This document shows positions 63,535 through 64,000 of a stretch of 64,000 nt of DNA, piece after piece (position 1 is the stretch's first letter; each line of letters starts with the position of its first letter). The notes under the pieces were generated by a model. The model did no database searches, was not told the DNA's origin, and was given only the letters and a program-made list of their open reading frames with translations. Made by a program: the position numbers and the translations under genes. The stretch spans positions 1,798,001 to 1,862,000 of the forward strand of contig NZ_JAPEOB010000001.1 of NCBI RefSeq assembly GCF_026341775.1. The letters are read 5' to 3'. Origin of the DNA: Streptomyces sp. NBC_00654. GTDB taxonomy: Bacteria > Actinomycetota > Actinomycetes > Streptomycetales > Streptomycetaceae.

Positions 63535-64000
63535 GTCGCCGCTCTTCGCCCCGCGACAGCCGGGGCCCGGGGACCAGGCCGACGAATCGATCCAGGCCTG
63601 GCAGCTCGACCACACCAGGGCGCCCATCGCCACCAAGATCGTGGTCGCGGGTGGTTTCGGGGTGGGCAAGACGACGTTCGTCGGCTCGGTCTCCGAGATC
63701 ACCCCGCTGAAGACCGAAGCGCTGATGACCCAGGCCAGCGAGGAGACCGACGACCTCTCCGCGACGCCCGACAAGGTCACCACGACCGTCGCGATGGACT
63801 TCGGCCGGCTCACGCTCGACGACGACCTCGTCCTGTACGTCTTCGGCACACCCGGCCAGCAGCGCTTCTGGTTCATGTGGGACGACCTGGTGCGCGGGGC
63901 GATCGGCGCGGTCGTGCTCGCGGACACCCGGCGGCTCGCCGACTGCTTCCCCGCGCTCGACTACTTCGAGAGCTGCGGGCTGCCGTACATCGTGGCGGTC
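63515..64000 (+). CDS. cvnD: Conservon GTPase (CvnD), 3' partial
   Basis: The frame opens with ATG at 63515, 20 nt before the cvnC stop, and stays open to the window edge, giving 162 residues. The P-loop is GGFGVGKTT (about residues 48-56), the switch/G3 region is FGTPGQQRF, and LADTRRLAD is the expected next part. It belongs to the small Ras-like family of conservon GTPases. The C-terminus with the NKxD-type motif lies beyond the window. Confidence 0.93.
   Translation, partial: MDSAVSESPLFAPRQPGPGDQADESIQAWQLDHTRAPIATKIVVAGGFGVGKTTFVGSVSEITPLKTEALMTQASEETDDLSATPDKVTTTVAMDFGRLTLDDDLVLYVFGTPGQQRFWFMWDDLVRGAIGAVVLADTRRLADCFPALDYFESCGLPYIVAV

Overview
The window is high-GC DNA (about 70% or more by eye), with GC-rich third positions, many GTG and TTG starts, and frequent 4-nt ATGA or GTGA overlaps. 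Together with a nickel superoxide dismutase and its maturation peptidase, a conservon (NIT/HATPase, roadblock, DUF742, GTPase), an actinobacterial-type multifunctional 2-oxoglutarate decarboxylase and a single in-frame TTA codon, this points to Streptomyces or a close relative. From memory, the order sodN/sodX, amino-acid ABC transporter, malic enzyme, kgd, two-component system, lon resembles a conserved core segment of Streptomyces chromosomes. I could not check this by alignment. I saw no rRNA, tRNA, CRISPR array or intact insertion sequence.

Layout. 1-6.5 kb: the end of an efflux MFS gene, a small DUF7144 membrane protein, and a nucleoside/ribose salvage group (GntR regulator divergent from ribokinase, nucleoside hydrolase and an MFS transporter), with two minisatellite-like repeats between ribokinase and hydrolase. 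6.6-10.3 kb: a SnoaL-like protein, a VioB/RebD-type ferritin-like protein and a divergent two-gene tyrosinase unit (caddie-like protein plus tyrosinase). 10.5-13.8 kb: a GtrB-GtrA fusion and a large polytopic membrane protein. 14-16.4 kb: sodN, sodX, a CGNR regulator overlapping sodX antisense, and a methyltransferase. 16.4-22.2 kb: polar amino-acid ABC transporter, malic enzyme and an MDR oxidoreductase. 22.2-30 kb: a membrane protein, a secreted GH5 enzyme, a GNAT protein, an HTH/Clp-N pair with two matching palindromes, a DUF4097/PadR pair with its own palindromic promoter region, and two hypothetical genes.

30.2-41.6 kb holds the most interesting locus. It is one 11.3-kb tightly packed set on the + strand: a Trypco1 protein, a trypsin-VMAP protein, a MoxR AAA ATPase, a vWA/SAV_2336-type protein, a 58-residue precursor-like peptide, an FxsB-like radical SAM/SPASM maturase and a TIR-NB-ARC-TPR protein, closed by a perfect 21-bp hairpin. 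It combines parts of the VMAP/MoxR/vWA conflict systems with an FxSxx-COOH-type cyclophane RiPP module. The peptide is short and easily missed, and it carries Tyr-Glu-Asp where the FxSxx family has Phe-x-Ser. The vWA gene contains the only in-frame TTA (bldA) codon I found in the window.

41.6-64 kb is mostly core: kgd, an OmpR-type two-component pair, a spermidine-synthase-like protein, a five-gene coupled operon (ECF sigma factor, zinc-finger anti-sigma/membrane protein, ABC ATPase, two membrane proteins), lon, a lipoprotein polysaccharide deacetylase, a GH25 lysozyme, a MarR regulator, a PP2C-like phosphatase and a conservon whose GTPase runs off the right edge.
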